Positions 40,905-49,955 of a stretch of 64,000 nt of DNA are shown here, in pieces (positions within the stretch are counted from its first letter, which is position 1; each line of letters opens with the position of its first letter). A program made the translations under genes and the position numbers. The stretch comes from Vreelandella halophila (GTDB lineage Bacteria > Pseudomonadota > Gammaproteobacteria > Pseudomonadales > Oleiphilaceae), in the NCBI RefSeq assembly GCF_019903425.1, contig NZ_JACHUZ010000013.1:438087-502086 (forward strand), given 5' to 3'. The notes beneath the pieces were generated by a model. The model searched no databases. It was given only the letters and a program-made list of their open reading frames with translations, and had not been told where the DNA came from.

Positions 40905-41072
40905 ATGCGCACCAAATTCGTTCAAAAAGATGTTCGCCGCCGCGGTACTGCGCCGGTTGAAGCGTCCCGTCGGGCTGACGTGAATCGTCCCAACAAAGAC
41001 AACATGACGCTCGAAGCCCTGACTCGCCCCGCTCAAACGCGCAGTCTCAAGGCGGTACTCCGTCGCAAGTAA
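40905..41072 (+). CDS. 55-residue very basic protein of unknown function
   Basis: This small protein holds 13 Arg and Lys-rich stretches (MRTKFVQKDVRRRG, ASRRADVNRPNK, TRSLKAVLRRK) and almost no hydrophobic core, so it may bind nucleic acid or ribosomes. It is not a ribosomal protein that I recognise. AGGAGG lies 6 bp before the ATG at 40905, an optimal site; in-frame ATGs at 40902 and 40866 are alternatives, the latter with its own GGAGG. A Rho-independent terminator follows 20 bp after the stop. That makes a well-formed monocistronic unit, which supports it being real. Confidence 0.65.
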   Translation: MRTKFVQKDVRRRGTAPVEASRRADVNRPNKDNMTLEALTRPAQTRSLKAVLRRK

Positions 41073-41092
41073 CTGGTACGCCAGGCAATCGT

Positions 41093-41125
41093 AAGGGAAG
41101 GCATTCAGAAAGAGCCTTCCCTTTT
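41093..41125 (+). terminator. Terminator after the small basic protein gene
   Basis: The stem AAGGGAAGGC (41093-41102) pairs with GCCTTCCCTT (41114-41123), with an 11-nt loop, followed by TT. Confidence 0.8.
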
Positions 41126-41201
41126 GCGTGTGTGAATCCCCCACCATCTCCGCTAGCATAATAGTCTTTTCCGCGTTGCCAGTGGAGCCGCTGTTTTACC
41201 C

Positions 41202-42557
41202 ATGATCAACACCTCCGTGGACAACCCGCGCCCGGGCCGGGAACTGTTTCATCTCACATGGCCCATGCTGTTCGGTGTGATGGCCCTGATGAGCTACCAG
41301 CTGGTAGACAGCGCCTTCATTGGCCAGCTGGGCGTCAAGCCTCTGGCAACGCTGGGTTTCACGGTGCCACTGCAGATGTTCATCATCGGCGTCCAGGTCG
41401 GCATCGGCATTGCGACCACCGCCGTCATATCCCGTGTGCTGGGAGCTGATGATCCGTTGCGGGCGCGTCGACTGAGCGGTCTCGTGGTTCTCTCGGGGGC
41501 GGTTCTGATTGCGCTGCTGGCGGTGGTGATCTGGTTCAGCCGCCACCTGATCCTGGCCATGATGGGTGGCAGCGACGAACTGCACCCGCTGGTCGACGCC
41601 TACTGGGCGCCTTGGCTGCTGGCAGCCTGGCTGGGCGCGGTACTGTATTTCGGCTACAGCCTGTGCCGCTCCCACGGAGATACCAAACTGCCCGGGGCCA
41701 TGATGGTGATCACCAGCCTGATCAACGTGGCCCTGGACCCGCTGTTCATCTTCACGTTCGACTGGGGCATTGCGGGCGCGGCCTGGGCCACGGTCGCGGC
41801 TTTCGGAACCGGGACCCTGGTGGTCTACTCCCGCCTGTTCGCGCGCCAGTGGCTGACCTTCCTCCTCTCAAACCTGGACCTTAAGCCGGCGCTTACGCAG
41901 ATCGGCTCCATCGCCGGCCCGGCCATGCTGAGCCAGCTGATGCCACCCATCGCGGCCATGCTGGCCACGGGCTTTGTGGCAACCTTTGGTGAGGCGGCAG
42001 TGGGCGCCTGGGGTCTCGGGTCACGACTGGAATTCTTCTCGCTGGTCACGGTACTGGCGCTCACTATGGCCATGCCGCCCATGATCGGGCGCTATGTGGG
42101 GGCGGGTCGGCCCGACAGGGTCGCGCTGCTGATATGGCTGGCAGTACGGTTCGTGATCCTGCTTCAGCTGGGCATCGCGGCCGTCTGGCTGCTGGTCTCC
42201 GGCCTGGTGGCGCCGCTTCTGGCCAGTGATCCGGCCGTACAGGCGCATCTATGGGATTTCCTGCTGCGGCTGCCGGTAAGCTGGAGCGGGCTGGGCGTGT
42301 GCATGCTGATGGTCTCGGCCTGCAATGCCATGGGGCTGCCGATGCGGGCACTGATCATCTCGATACTGCGGCTGTTCGCCTGCTTCCTGCCGCTGCTGTG
42401 GGTCGGCGGCCAGATCGGCGGGCTCAACGGACTCTTCACCGGCGCCATGCTCGGCAACATCGCCGCCGGCATTACCTCATGGGCGCTGTATAAACGCGGT
42501 ATGGCTCACCTCAACCGGCAAGCCGCTCAATCAGAGCCCGAACCATCGGCTTCATGA
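41202..42557 (+). CDS. MATE-family multidrug/metabolite exporter
   Basis: This 451-residue inner-membrane exporter has twelve hydrophobic helices in two MatE repeats. The first begins RELFHLTWPMLFGVMALMSYQLVDSAFIGQLG, with the typical PLATLGFTVPLQMF, and the second begins at about residue 235 (IGSIAGPAMLSQLMPPIAAM). MATE proteins use Na+ or H+ gradients to expel cationic compounds; the substrate is unknown. There is no strong ribosome site before the ATG at 41202. The 3' end overlaps convergent hemD by 47 bp, an unusually long coding overlap. Confidence 0.92.
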   Translation: MINTSVDNPRPGRELFHLTWPMLFGVMALMSYQLVDSAFIGQLGVKPLATLGFTVPLQMFIIGVQVGIGIATTAVISRVLGADDPLRARRLSGLVVLSGAVLIALLAVVIWFSRHLILAMMGGSDELHPLVDAYWAPWLLAAWLGAVLYFGYSLCRSHGDTKLPGAMMVITSLINVALDPLFIFTFDWGIAGAAWATVAAFGTGTLVVYSRLFARQWLTFLLSNLDLKPALTQIGSIAGPAMLSQLMPPIAAMLATGFVATFGEAAVGAWGLGSRLEFFSLVTVLALTMAMPPMIGRYVGAGRPDRVALLIWLAVRFVILLQLGIAAVWLLVSGLVAPLLASDPAVQAHLWDFLLRLPVSWSGLGVCMLMVSACNAMGLPMRALIISILRLFACFLPLLWVGGQIGGLNGLFTGAMLGNIAAGITSWALYKRGMAHLNRQAAQSEPEPSAS

Positions 42558-43344
42558 ACCAGGACTCTTCCGGCATCACGTCGACCCCCACGCTGTACTG
42601 GGCAAGCCTGTCCCCCACAACAGGCCCGACCGCCACCACCAGGAGCCGGTTCAGTGCCTCGATCACCGCGGGCTCCATACCAATCCCCTTCGCCACATCC
42701 ATGAGACGCTTCACCTGGGCCTGACTGGTGAAGGCAATGGCATCCAGATCCCCCCGGACCAGGCCCTTCGCCAGCGCCTCGACCTGTTCGCGGTTGCTTT
42801 CATCCGCATAGACGTAGGGCGCCACGGTATCCACGGCTGCACCCTGGTGCCGCAGGAAATCGGTGAGCTTCTCGTTGGGTTCCTCGCCGTAGAGCTGAAC
42901 GCCCACGGTGCGGCCGTTCAGGTCATGCTCGCGCAGGCTTGCCATGACGCCCTCGGTGGTGGCCTCGTCCGCCGTCAGGTCATTCTTCAGGCCCAGTTCA
43001 CGCAGGGCGTTCACTGGCTTGGGGCCACGGGTGATCTTCCGGACACCGGCCAGGGCCGACACGAAAGCCTCGTGGCAGCCCTCGCGCTCGGCCGCCGCGG
43101 CAAGGCGGCGAAGCCCCTCGCCCGTGAGCAGGATCAGGTCATCCATGGCCCCGTTGTTGAAGCGCTCCAGCCAGGCCCGCACGGATGCCTGATCCGGGGT
43201 ATCCAGGATCGAGACCAGGGGGCACCGCCAGGTCCCGGCGCCACGGCGCTCCACCATCTGTGCCAGCACGTCGAGCTGGCGGGTTTCCGGCAGGGCGATC
43301 CGGAGCCCTGCCAGGGGTTCGCCTTCCAGGGCCTCGTCCGTCAT
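42511..43344 (-). CDS. hemD: Uroporphyrinogen-III synthase
   Basis: This 277-residue two-domain HemD-fold protein should close and invert hydroxymethylbilane to uroporphyrinogen III for heme, siroheme and cobalamin. Visible segments are GLRIALPETRQLDVLAQMVERRGA at the start, LILLTGEGLRRL (domain 1 end), VGVQLYGEEPNEKLTDFLRHQGAAVDTVAPYVYADES and LDAIAFTSQAQVKRL, then VVAVGPVVGDRL. HemD sequences are very divergent, so confidence is moderate. It starts 2 bp after gabD and is not near hemC, an atypical location, so it might be a second or specialised copy. Confidence 0.75.
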   Translation of the reverse strand: MTDEALEGEPLAGLRIALPETRQLDVLAQMVERRGAGTWRCPLVSILDTPDQASVRAWLERFNNGAMDDLILLTGEGLRRLAAAAEREGCHEAFVSALAGVRKITRGPKPVNALRELGLKNDLTADEATTEGVMASLREHDLNGRTVGVQLYGEEPNEKLTDFLRHQGAAVDTVAPYVYADESNREQVEALAKGLVRGDLDAIAFTSQAQVKRLMDVAKGIGMEPAVIEALNRLLVVAVGPVVGDRLAQYSVGVDVMPEESWFMKPMVRALIERLAG

Positions 43345-43346
43345 GA

Positions 43347-44804
43347 TCAGTAGCTCCTGGGAACAGTCTGTGGTTCGACGAATTCGAACAGGCCTTCCAG
43401 GCCACCCTCACGCCCGATGCCGGAGAGCTTCATGCCACCGAAGGGCGCCTCCGGCGTGGGGCCGGTGCCGGTGTTCCAACCCACATGGCCGAAACGCATG
43501 GCCGGAATCATCCGCTGCGCCCGCGCCTCGTCCTTTGTGAACAGGTAGGAGGCAAGCCCGTAATCCGTGTCGTTGGCGGAGGCAAGCGCCTCTTCCTCAG
43601 TGTCAAAGGTCGCCATGGGCATAAAGGGCCCGAAGGTCTCCTCGTCGCAGCACTGCATGTCCTTGGTAACCCCGGTTACCAGCGTGGGCGGGTAGAAGAG
43701 GCTGCCGGAATCGGGCAGCGTGTCCGGATGCGGGCCGGCTTTCAGCGTGCCGCCCTTGTCCAGGGCATCCTTCACGTGACGACGCACCTTGTCGAAGCCG
43801 GCCTGGTTGATGAGCGGGCCGATGTCGGTGCCTTCCTGCATGCCATCGCCTACTTTCAGGGCCGCCACTTTTTCAGCCAGCCGTTCCGCGAAGGTCTCCG
43901 CAATGCCGGACTGCACGAAGATGCGGTTGGCGCAGACGCAGGTCTGGCCGCCGCCACGGAACTTGTTGCCAATGAGCTGGGTGATGGCGTCGTCAATGTC
44001 CGCGTCATCGAAAATGATGAAGGGCGCGTTGCCGCCCAGTTCCAGCGCCAGCTTCTTAACCCGGCCGGCACACTCGCGCATCAGGTGCTGACCCACGCCG
44101 GTGGAACCGGTGAAGCTGATCATGGTCACGTCCGGGTTCTGGCACAGGGTGTCACCGATGGGCTTCGGCGGGCCCATAACCAGGTTGATCATGCCCTTGG
44201 GCAGCACGTTCCGGTCGTGGATGGCCCGGAAAGCGGCGATCATGGTCAGGGGCGTGTCCTCGGCGGGCTTGATCACGCTCGGGGCACCACCCGCGAGTGC
44301 CGCTGAAAGCTTCTTGGCGATCATGCCGATGGGGAAGTTCCAGGGGGTGATCAGTCCGGCCACCCCTATCGGGCGGTAATGAACCGTCCAGGTGCAGTCC
44401 TTGGGGGTCTCGGGAATGGTGTGCGGCGCCAGCTGGTCAATATAGTTGGCGCAGTAGTTGAAAAAGCCGGCAGCATAGTCCACCTCACCCACGGCCTCCT
44501 TGAGGGGCTTACCGTGCTCCAGGCAGAGAATGCGGCCGATCTCCTCGCGCTCTTCCTTCAGTGCATCGCGCACACCCTCGAGCCAGCGGCGGCGCTCGTC
44601 CAGGGAAGCGGGCTCCTGCAGGTTCAGGGCCCGGGAGGCGGCGGTAATGGCCTCCTCCGTTTCAGCAGCCCCAAGCGCCGGCACTTCGGCCAGGGTCTCG
44701 CCGGTGGCCGGGTTGGTAACACTCAGCGTGCCGCCGCTGCCCTTCCCAACCCACTGGCCGCCAATGTAGCCTTCCGCGCGCTCGAGCAGTGGTGATTCAA
44801 TCAT
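43347..44804 (-). CDS. gabD: Aldehyde dehydrogenase, succinate-semialdehyde dehydrogenase type
   Basis: This 485-residue NAD(P)+-dependent aldehyde dehydrogenase is closest to GabD, which oxidises succinate semialdehyde to succinate in GABA use. The catalytic Glu is in LALELGGNAPFIIFDDAD and the catalytic Cys in FRGGGQTCVCANRIFV; the SFTGSTGVGQHLM nucleotide-binding turn and WNFPIGMIAKKLSAALAGG are also present. The CVC pattern with two nearby Cys resembles the redox-regulated pair known in some succinate-semialdehyde dehydrogenases. No gabT is adjacent. hemD follows 2 bp later on the same strand. Confidence 0.88.
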   Translation of the reverse strand: MIESPLLERAEGYIGGQWVGKGSGGTLSVTNPATGETLAEVPALGAAETEEAITAASRALNLQEPASLDERRRWLEGVRDALKEEREEIGRILCLEHGKPLKEAVGEVDYAAGFFNYCANYIDQLAPHTIPETPKDCTWTVHYRPIGVAGLITPWNFPIGMIAKKLSAALAGGAPSVIKPAEDTPLTMIAAFRAIHDRNVLPKGMINLVMGPPKPIGDTLCQNPDVTMISFTGSTGVGQHLMRECAGRVKKLALELGGNAPFIIFDDADIDDAITQLIGNKFRGGGQTCVCANRIFVQSGIAETFAERLAEKVAALKVGDGMQEGTDIGPLINQAGFDKVRRHVKDALDKGGTLKAGPHPDTLPDSGSLFYPPTLVTGVTKDMQCCDEETFGPFMPMATFDTEEEALASANDTDYGLASYLFTKDEARAQRMIPAMRFGHVGWNTGTGPTPEAPFGGMKLSGIGREGGLEGLFEFVEPQTVPRSY

Positions 44805-45050
44805 GCCGTTTCCCCTGTTTGTGCCCGTTGCAATCGTATGCCTCGACTATAACAGGGGTTCCGGGGAGTGGCATCCGTGGTTGGCCATACCTGTACGGGA
44901 CACTTTCTCTCCCACCAGAGTGAACCAAACCCCATTGTCTGGACTATAGTAGGGCAGTAGCCGGGTTATGGGTGGCATTACAGAGTGCAGCCTAGTAGGC
45001 TCGGTCGCGCAGCATTAAATCCCTTTCACGAGCACGGAAGGAGTACAGCA

Positions 45051-45467
45051 ATGTACCGCAAAATCCTGGTCCCCGTGGACCTTGCCCATCTGGACTCACT
45101 GGAACGCGCTTTGAAAGTGGCTTCAGATCTGGGTCAGCATTATGAAACAGAGATCTGTTACATCAGCGTCACCCAATCCGCACCGAGCAGCGTTGCCAAG
45201 TCTCCCGAGGATTACGAGCAGAAGCTCGAAGCCTTCGCCAACGAGCAGGCCAAGACTCATGGTCGCCCGGTCTCCGCCAAGGTCCTTGTATCAGCAGACC
45301 CGGCGGTAGAACTGGACAAGAAGCTCGTCCATGCGATTGACGACCTGGGTGTGGACCTTGTCGTGATGGGAACCCACCACCATGGCAAGCACGACATCGT
45401 CATGCCCTCCAACGGCAGCCACGTTGCCAAAGAAACCGACGCATCGATTTTCCTGGTGCGCCCCTGA
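45051..45467 (+). CDS. Universal stress protein (UspA family)
   Basis: This 138-residue UspA-fold protein has YRKILVPVDLAHLDSLERALKVASDL at the N-terminus, with the conserved Asp, and VDLVVMGTHHHGKHDIVMPSNGSHVAKETDASIFLVRP at the end. The latter approximates the ATP-binding GxxG...GS motif. The ATG at 45051 is chosen for GGAAGGAG upstream. It lies 51 bp before a BCCT transporter gene in the same orientation. By analogy with TeaD of the Halomonas ectoine system it may regulate that transporter; this is inference. Confidence 0.9.
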   Translation: MYRKILVPVDLAHLDSLERALKVASDLGQHYETEICYISVTQSAPSSVAKSPEDYEQKLEAFANEQAKTHGRPVSAKVLVSADPAVELDKKLVHAIDDLGVDLVVMGTHHHGKHDIVMPSNGSHVAKETDASIFLVRP

Positions 45468-45518
45468 ACTTCTGAGACCTTATTAACGTCCAAAGAAACG
45501 TAGAACGGAGTGTTCTCT

Positions 45519-47186
45519 ATGGAGACGCAAGATCCAAAGAAGTCTAATGACAGCAGCGAGGGCGTCGACGGCGTCCCGGCCCCGGAGGGCCCTGCCAATC
45601 TGATTGATACCGATTATCAGATTGGGCAGGACAACTACTCCGGGCGCGTTGGCGGTATCGAGATCGACCTGCACGGCAAGGTCTTTGCAATATCGTCCAT
45701 TGCCATACTTTTCTTCGTCGTGATTACCCTGGCGCTTCAGAACCAGGTAGAGCCCGTCTTTCAGGGCATCTTCGATTACCTGACGACGAATCTGAGCTGG
45801 GTTTTCCTTCTGGGAACCAACATCTTCCTGCTCCTGTGTATTGTCTTGATTTTCACACCGCTTGCTAAAGTAAGGCTTGGTGGTGCCAAGGCCACGCCCG
45901 ATTTCTCCTATCTTGGGTGGTTCTCGATGCTGTTTGCTGCGGGCATGGGTATCGGCCTGATGTTCTACGGTGTTTCTGAACCGGTTACCCACTACGGGAC
46001 CTCGATAGCCGGCACAACCGTCGAAGACGGTGTCAGAACCGACTGGGCGCCCCTCGGCGGAGCGGAAGGCAATGAAGAACAGGCGCAGCGTCTCGCGATG
46101 TCGGCCAGTATCCTTCACTACGGCCTCCATCCCTGGGCGATGTACGGCATAGTGGCACTGGCGTTGGCACTGTTCTCTTTCAATAAAGGGCTGCCACTGA
46201 CCGTGCGCTCGATCTTCTACCCCATCCTTGGGGAACGGGTCTGGGGCTGGCCAGGCCACATCGTGGATATCCTCGCCGTTTTCGCGACACTCTTTGGGCT
46301 GGCGACATCACTGGGTCTCGGCGCATCCCAGGCAGCGGCCGGTCTGTCCCATCTGTTTGGCATTCCCAACGGCGATCCAACCAAGGTATTCCTGGTCATG
46401 GGGATCACCGCCGTTGCCCTTTGTTCCATTCTTCTGGGTGTCGACAAGGGGGTAAGGCGCCTCTCCGAGATCAACCTGGTTCTTGCGGCGCTGCTGCTGC
46501 TGTTCGTGATCATCGTCGGTCCGACCCTGTTGATCGCAACGGACTTTTTCAAGAACCTCCTAGCCTACTTCCAATATCTGCCCGCGCTATCCAACCCGTT
46601 CGGCCGTGAAGACGCGAACTACAGCCAGGGCTGGACCGCCTTTTACTACGCCTGGTGGATTGCCTGGTCACCCTTCGTGGGCATGTTCATCGCGCGGGTC
46701 AGCCGCGGACGGACCGTACGCGAATTCCTGATCGCGGTTCTTCTTATTCCCTCGGCCGTGTCCGTCCTCTGGATGACCGCGATGGGCGGCACCGCGCTGG
46801 AGCTCTATCTGGGGCAGGGTGTTGAAAGCATCAAGGAGTCTGCGCTCGAACTGCAGCTCTTCATGATGCTGGAACAGTTGCCGCTGGCGGCCATTACCTC
46901 CTTTATCGGGATCACGCTGGTACTGGTGTTCTTCATCACCTCGTCGGACTCCGGCTCACTGGTAATCGACACCATTACAGCAGGCGGCAAGGTGGATGCA
47001 CCCAGGTCCCAGCGTATTTTCTGGGCCATCATTGAGGGTGCCATCGCGATCGCCCTGCTGCTCGGGGGTGGTCTGGAAGCGCTTCAGGCCATGGCTGTAT
47101 CCTTTGGATTGCCATTCACTGTGATACTGCTGGCTGGGTGCTATTCGATCGTGAAAGGTCTGATGAGCGAGCCCCGCGCTCAGTAA
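45519..47186 (+). CDS. BCCT-family transporter (betaine/choline/carnitine)
   Basis: This 555-residue inner-membrane transporter has twelve helices and imports quaternary ammonium osmolytes with Na+ or H+. The glycine-rich helix reads FAAGMGIGLMFYGVSEP, containing the GMGIG motif linked to Na+/betaine symport in BetP. The family signature in helix 8 region is GWTAFYYAWWIAWSPFVGMFIARVSRGRTVREF. The C-terminus is short, without a long osmosensing tail. ACGGAG lies 8 bp before the ATG at 45519. A strong terminator follows. Co-location with usp fits osmotic or stress control. Confidence 0.94.
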   Translation: METQDPKKSNDSSEGVDGVPAPEGPANLIDTDYQIGQDNYSGRVGGIEIDLHGKVFAISSIAILFFVVITLALQNQVEPVFQGIFDYLTTNLSWVFLLGTNIFLLLCIVLIFTPLAKVRLGGAKATPDFSYLGWFSMLFAAGMGIGLMFYGVSEPVTHYGTSIAGTTVEDGVRTDWAPLGGAEGNEEQAQRLAMSASILHYGLHPWAMYGIVALALALFSFNKGLPLTVRSIFYPILGERVWGWPGHIVDILAVFATLFGLATSLGLGASQAAAGLSHLFGIPNGDPTKVFLVMGITAVALCSILLGVDKGVRRLSEINLVLAALLLLFVIIVGPTLLIATDFFKNLLAYFQYLPALSNPFGREDANYSQGWTAFYYAWWIAWSPFVGMFIARVSRGRTVREFLIAVLLIPSAVSVLWMTAMGGTALELYLGQGVESIKESALELQLFMMLEQLPLAAITSFIGITLVLVFFITSSDSGSLVIDTITAGGKVDAPRSQRIFWAIIEGAIAIALLLGGGLEALQAMAVSFGLPFTVILLAGCYSIVKGLMSEPRAQ

Positions 47187-47214
47187 TCCGGTTTTCCGGA
47201 TTCAGAACGAAAAG

Positions 47215-47239
47215 AGCGGCCTTCGGGCCGCTTTTTTTT
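47215..47239 (+). terminator. Rho-independent terminator after BCCT transporter
   Basis: A 7 bp GC-rich stem AGCGGCC/GGCCGCT with a TTCG tetraloop is followed by seven T. It lies 28 bp after the stop. Confidence 0.93.
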
Positions 47240-47256
47240 GGTTACTCCATCAGGGG

Positions 47257-47979
47257 TCAGACCCAGAGATCGCCAACAGGGGTGTCCGGAGAGAAGCGGT
47301 GGGCAATCTGCGCCTGCAGCAATTCGGCCGTGGCCAGGGCATCCGTGAGTGCATGGTGGCCGCGATAGAAGGGCAGGTTGTAGCGGGCCCGACTCTCGTG
47401 CAGCCGGATCGACAGCGGCTGGGCGCCGAGCCACTTGCGCATGCGCGCCCGCAGCGACTGTCGGCACCAGCGCGACTCCAGCACCATGGTATCGATCATT
47501 GGGCACATCAGCCCCTCGCCCAGACGCACACGTACGGATTCATCCAAAAAGCGGCGTTCGATCGGGTGATAGTGCACCACTGGCAGATAGCCCGCCATCC
47601 GGTTGAGCAGTTCCGGCAGCAGATCCGATAGGTCAGGCGCGCTGGCCACCTCGGAGTGGGTGATGTGATGGACCACCACGGACTCTTCCCGCAGCATCCG
47701 GCGGGGCCTCACGATGCGGTACCAGCTCTGTGCCGTATAGATCCGCTCCAGCGTAAAGGGCAGCATGCCGATGCTGACAATGCCGTGACGGTTCACGTCC
47801 ATGCCCGTGGTTTCCAGATCCATGGCCATCATGGGCACCCGTTTTATGGGTGTGTCCGGCTCCAGCCGGCCCTGCTCGTAGAAGTGTTTCAGCTCCGGAT
47901 TCTGCGCGCGACTCGCACGCCCCGCCATATAGTCCGGCCATCCCGGCTGGGAACCCTTGAGATCACGGAGTGACAGCAT
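47257..47979 (-). CDS. DEDDh-type 3'-5' exonuclease (DnaQ fold)
   Basis: This 240-residue exonuclease-domain protein has ExoI MAMDLETTGMD (Asp54, Glu56), ExoII around VVHYHPIERRFLDE, and ExoIII HHALTDALATAELLQ with the His-x4-Asp arrangement of DEDDh enzymes. The N-terminal 45 residues are a family-specific helical extension. It is probably a proofreading-like or RNA/DNA trimming nuclease; substrate unknown. Its start is 9 bp from the stop of the upstream cNMP/CBS/DUF294 gene, an operon pairing I recall seeing elsewhere in gammaproteobacteria. Confidence 0.9.
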   Translation of the reverse strand: MLSLRDLKGSQPGWPDYMAGRASRAQNPELKHFYEQGRLEPDTPIKRVPMMAMDLETTGMDVNRHGIVSIGMLPFTLERIYTAQSWYRIVRPRRMLREESVVVHHITHSEVASAPDLSDLLPELLNRMAGYLPVVHYHPIERRFLDESVRVRLGEGLMCPMIDTMVLESRWCRQSLRARMRKWLGAQPLSIRLHESRARYNLPFYRGHHALTDALATAELLQAQIAHRFSPDTPVGDLWV

Positions 47980-47988
47980 AGCCTGGCC

Positions 47989-49881
47989 TCAGGGTCTGGG
48001 GTAGCGGAACTGGAGGAAGCTCTGGGCGTTGCTCAACACCTGGAACGCATCCTTGAGGTTGTGCCTTTCGCTGTTGGAGACATCCTCTGGCTCGATGCTG
48101 TTGTCCGGCTCGCGCCCGGCCTCCACGTCGTAGAGATGGTGCCAGATACGGGCCATGGACATGAATTCCAACGCATAGCGGAGTTTCTCGACCGCATTGG
48201 GCGTCAGCAGCTGGGTCTTGGCGATGTCATCCAGCCGCTCGAAGGAATTCTGGGCCCGTGAGCCGCAGGCAAGGGCATGGATACGGATCAGGTCAACGGC
48301 GGGGGCGGTACCGCGCCGCTTGATGTTGATGGACTTGTTCTCGTGGCCGTTCTTCTCCATCACAAAGGTCCTGAAAAAGCCCAGCGGCGGGGTGCGGTTG
48401 AGCGCGTTGCGCGCCATGGCCGCCAGGAAGCGGTCCGCCAGTGGCGCCTTATTGGCGATCAGCCCCTGGAGGGTCTCAACGAATTGCTCTTCACCATGCA
48501 CGCAGTCCAGGTCGAAGAAGATATTACAGTGCAGCAGCGCCTCCGGCGTGGGATTATCGATCCACTCCGTGAAATAGCGCCGCCAGACGCCAAGGGGCTG
48601 GCGCCATTGAGGGTTGGTGGCCATGATCTCACCCTTGCAGTAGGCATAGCCACAGGCAGCCAGGCCATCCGAGGCCCGTTTTGCAAGGGTCGCGAAATAT
48701 TCGCCGTGCTGCTCTGGGTCATAGTCGTCACTCAGGATCAAGGCGTTGTCCTGATCCGTGACCACGGTCTGCTCGTCGCGCGCCATGGAGCCGAGCACCA
48801 TGAAGGCATAGGGCACCGGTGGCGGCCCCAGCTCTTCCTCGGCTAGCTCCAGGATGCGCCGGGCGAAACTGCGCCCGATGGCCGCCAGGGCGGTACCGAT
48901 CACCTTGGAATCGGAGCCATCCCGCACCATGCGGGTGAAGGCGACGGACACCTCATGGCGGAGCCCGGCCAGGCCACGCAGGGTGGTCTGGTTGAGGATG
49001 CTGCCCACCAGATAGAGGCTGCTCTGGGTTTCATAGCGGATGATGTCGGAAAGATGCAGAAGCCCGATGGGTCGCCGACGATGCAGCACCGGCAGATGCT
49101 GGACGTTGTTGCGCAGGATGCTGAGCATGGCCTCCTGCACGGTCTCATCCGACTGGATTGAGATCAGGGTGCCACTGTGCAGCTGGCTCACTGGGGTTGT
49201 GCCGGCAAGCCCCTCAGCCACCAGTCGTACGCGCAGGTCCGCATCGGTAAGGATGCCTCTGAGAGCCCACTGACGCCCGTCGGCGCCCGTATAGATCACC
49301 GAGTCCGCATCCACGGCGGGCTCCACCACCAGCGCCGCCGAGACGTTCTCCCCGGTCATCCGGGCGGCCGCATCCTGTGCCGTGGTATCCGTCTCGATCA
49401 GCAGCGGCAAACGGTTCACCAGCTTGCGCACCCGGGTGCTCATCAGGTCGTTGCTCTTGTGCTGGGCCTCGACCGTGGCCTGCAGGCGCGGCTTTTCCAC
49501 CTCCACGAATTCGGCAAAGCCATCATCCGTTTCGCACAGCTGGAAAAAGACAGAGTCCGGGATGAAGTAGATCAGGGTGTCTTCCATGGCCCGCGCCGGA
49601 AAGCGCACCCGGTTGTTCCGAAGGAGGTTGAAGTGCCCGAAGATGTCGCCTTCACCCAGACGGTTGTAGAGATCGTTGTTGCGACGGTAGATCTCCACTG
49701 CTCCGCTCCGGATGTAGCACAGGTCGTGGAGTTCGCGGTCAGCCTCCAGGATCATGGAGCCGGCCTTGAAATAGGCCACCTCAACAGCTCCGGCAACCTC
49801 ATCAATGAGTTCGTCATCCAGGCCGTCAAAGGGTGGAAAACGGGCCATGTGGTCGCGGATCTCAAGCAGCTCGGTATTCAT
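47989..49881 (-). CDS. cNMP-binding / CBS / DUF294 nucleotidyltransferase-like protein
   Basis: This 630-residue multidomain regulator has a cyclic-nucleotide-binding fold (about residues 15-130: FKAGSMILEADRELHDLCYIRSGAVEIYRR) and two CBS motifs (about 160-290: VSALVVEP..., IGLLHLSDIIRYET). A DUF294 nucleotidyltransferase-like domain (about 335-470) contains GSMARDEQTVVTDQDNALILSDDYD, which keeps the GS and acidic pair of the Pol-beta superfamily, and a DUF294_C helical domain ends the protein. The layout recalls the regulatory uridylyl/adenylyltransferases GlnD/GlnE. The target is unknown; relatives are often near acetate genes, but none are here. It is in an operon with the exonuclease. 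Confidence 0.9.
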   Translation of the reverse strand: MNTELLEIRDHMARFPPFDGLDDELIDEVAGAVEVAYFKAGSMILEADRELHDLCYIRSGAVEIYRRNNDLYNRLGEGDIFGHFNLLRNNRVRFPARAMEDTLIYFIPDSVFFQLCETDDGFAEFVEVEKPRLQATVEAQHKSNDLMSTRVRKLVNRLPLLIETDTTAQDAAARMTGENVSAALVVEPAVDADSVIYTGADGRQWALRGILTDADLRVRLVAEGLAGTTPVSQLHSGTLISIQSDETVQEAMLSILRNNVQHLPVLHRRRPIGLLHLSDIIRYETQSSLYLVGSILNQTTLRGLAGLRHEVSVAFTRMVRDGSDSKVIGTALAAIGRSFARRILELAEEELGPPPVPYAFMVLGSMARDEQTVVTDQDNALILSDDYDPEQHGEYFATLAKRASDGLAACGYAYCKGEIMATNPQWRQPLGVWRRYFTEWIDNPTPEALLHCNIFFDLDCVHGEEQFVETLQGLIANKAPLADRFLAAMARNALNRTPPLGFFRTFVMEKNGHENKSINIKRRGTAPAVDLIRIHALACGSRAQNSFERLDDIAKTQLLTPNAVEKLRYALEFMSMARIWHHLYDVEAGREPDNSIEPEDVSNSERHNLKDAFQVLSNAQSFLQFRYPRP

Positions 49882-49955
49882 GACGGCCTCATTGGAACGG
49901 TGACAGCCTCAGCATGGTGCAGGCCCGTACCTGGCGCAATCCGCATCGCCCGCAA

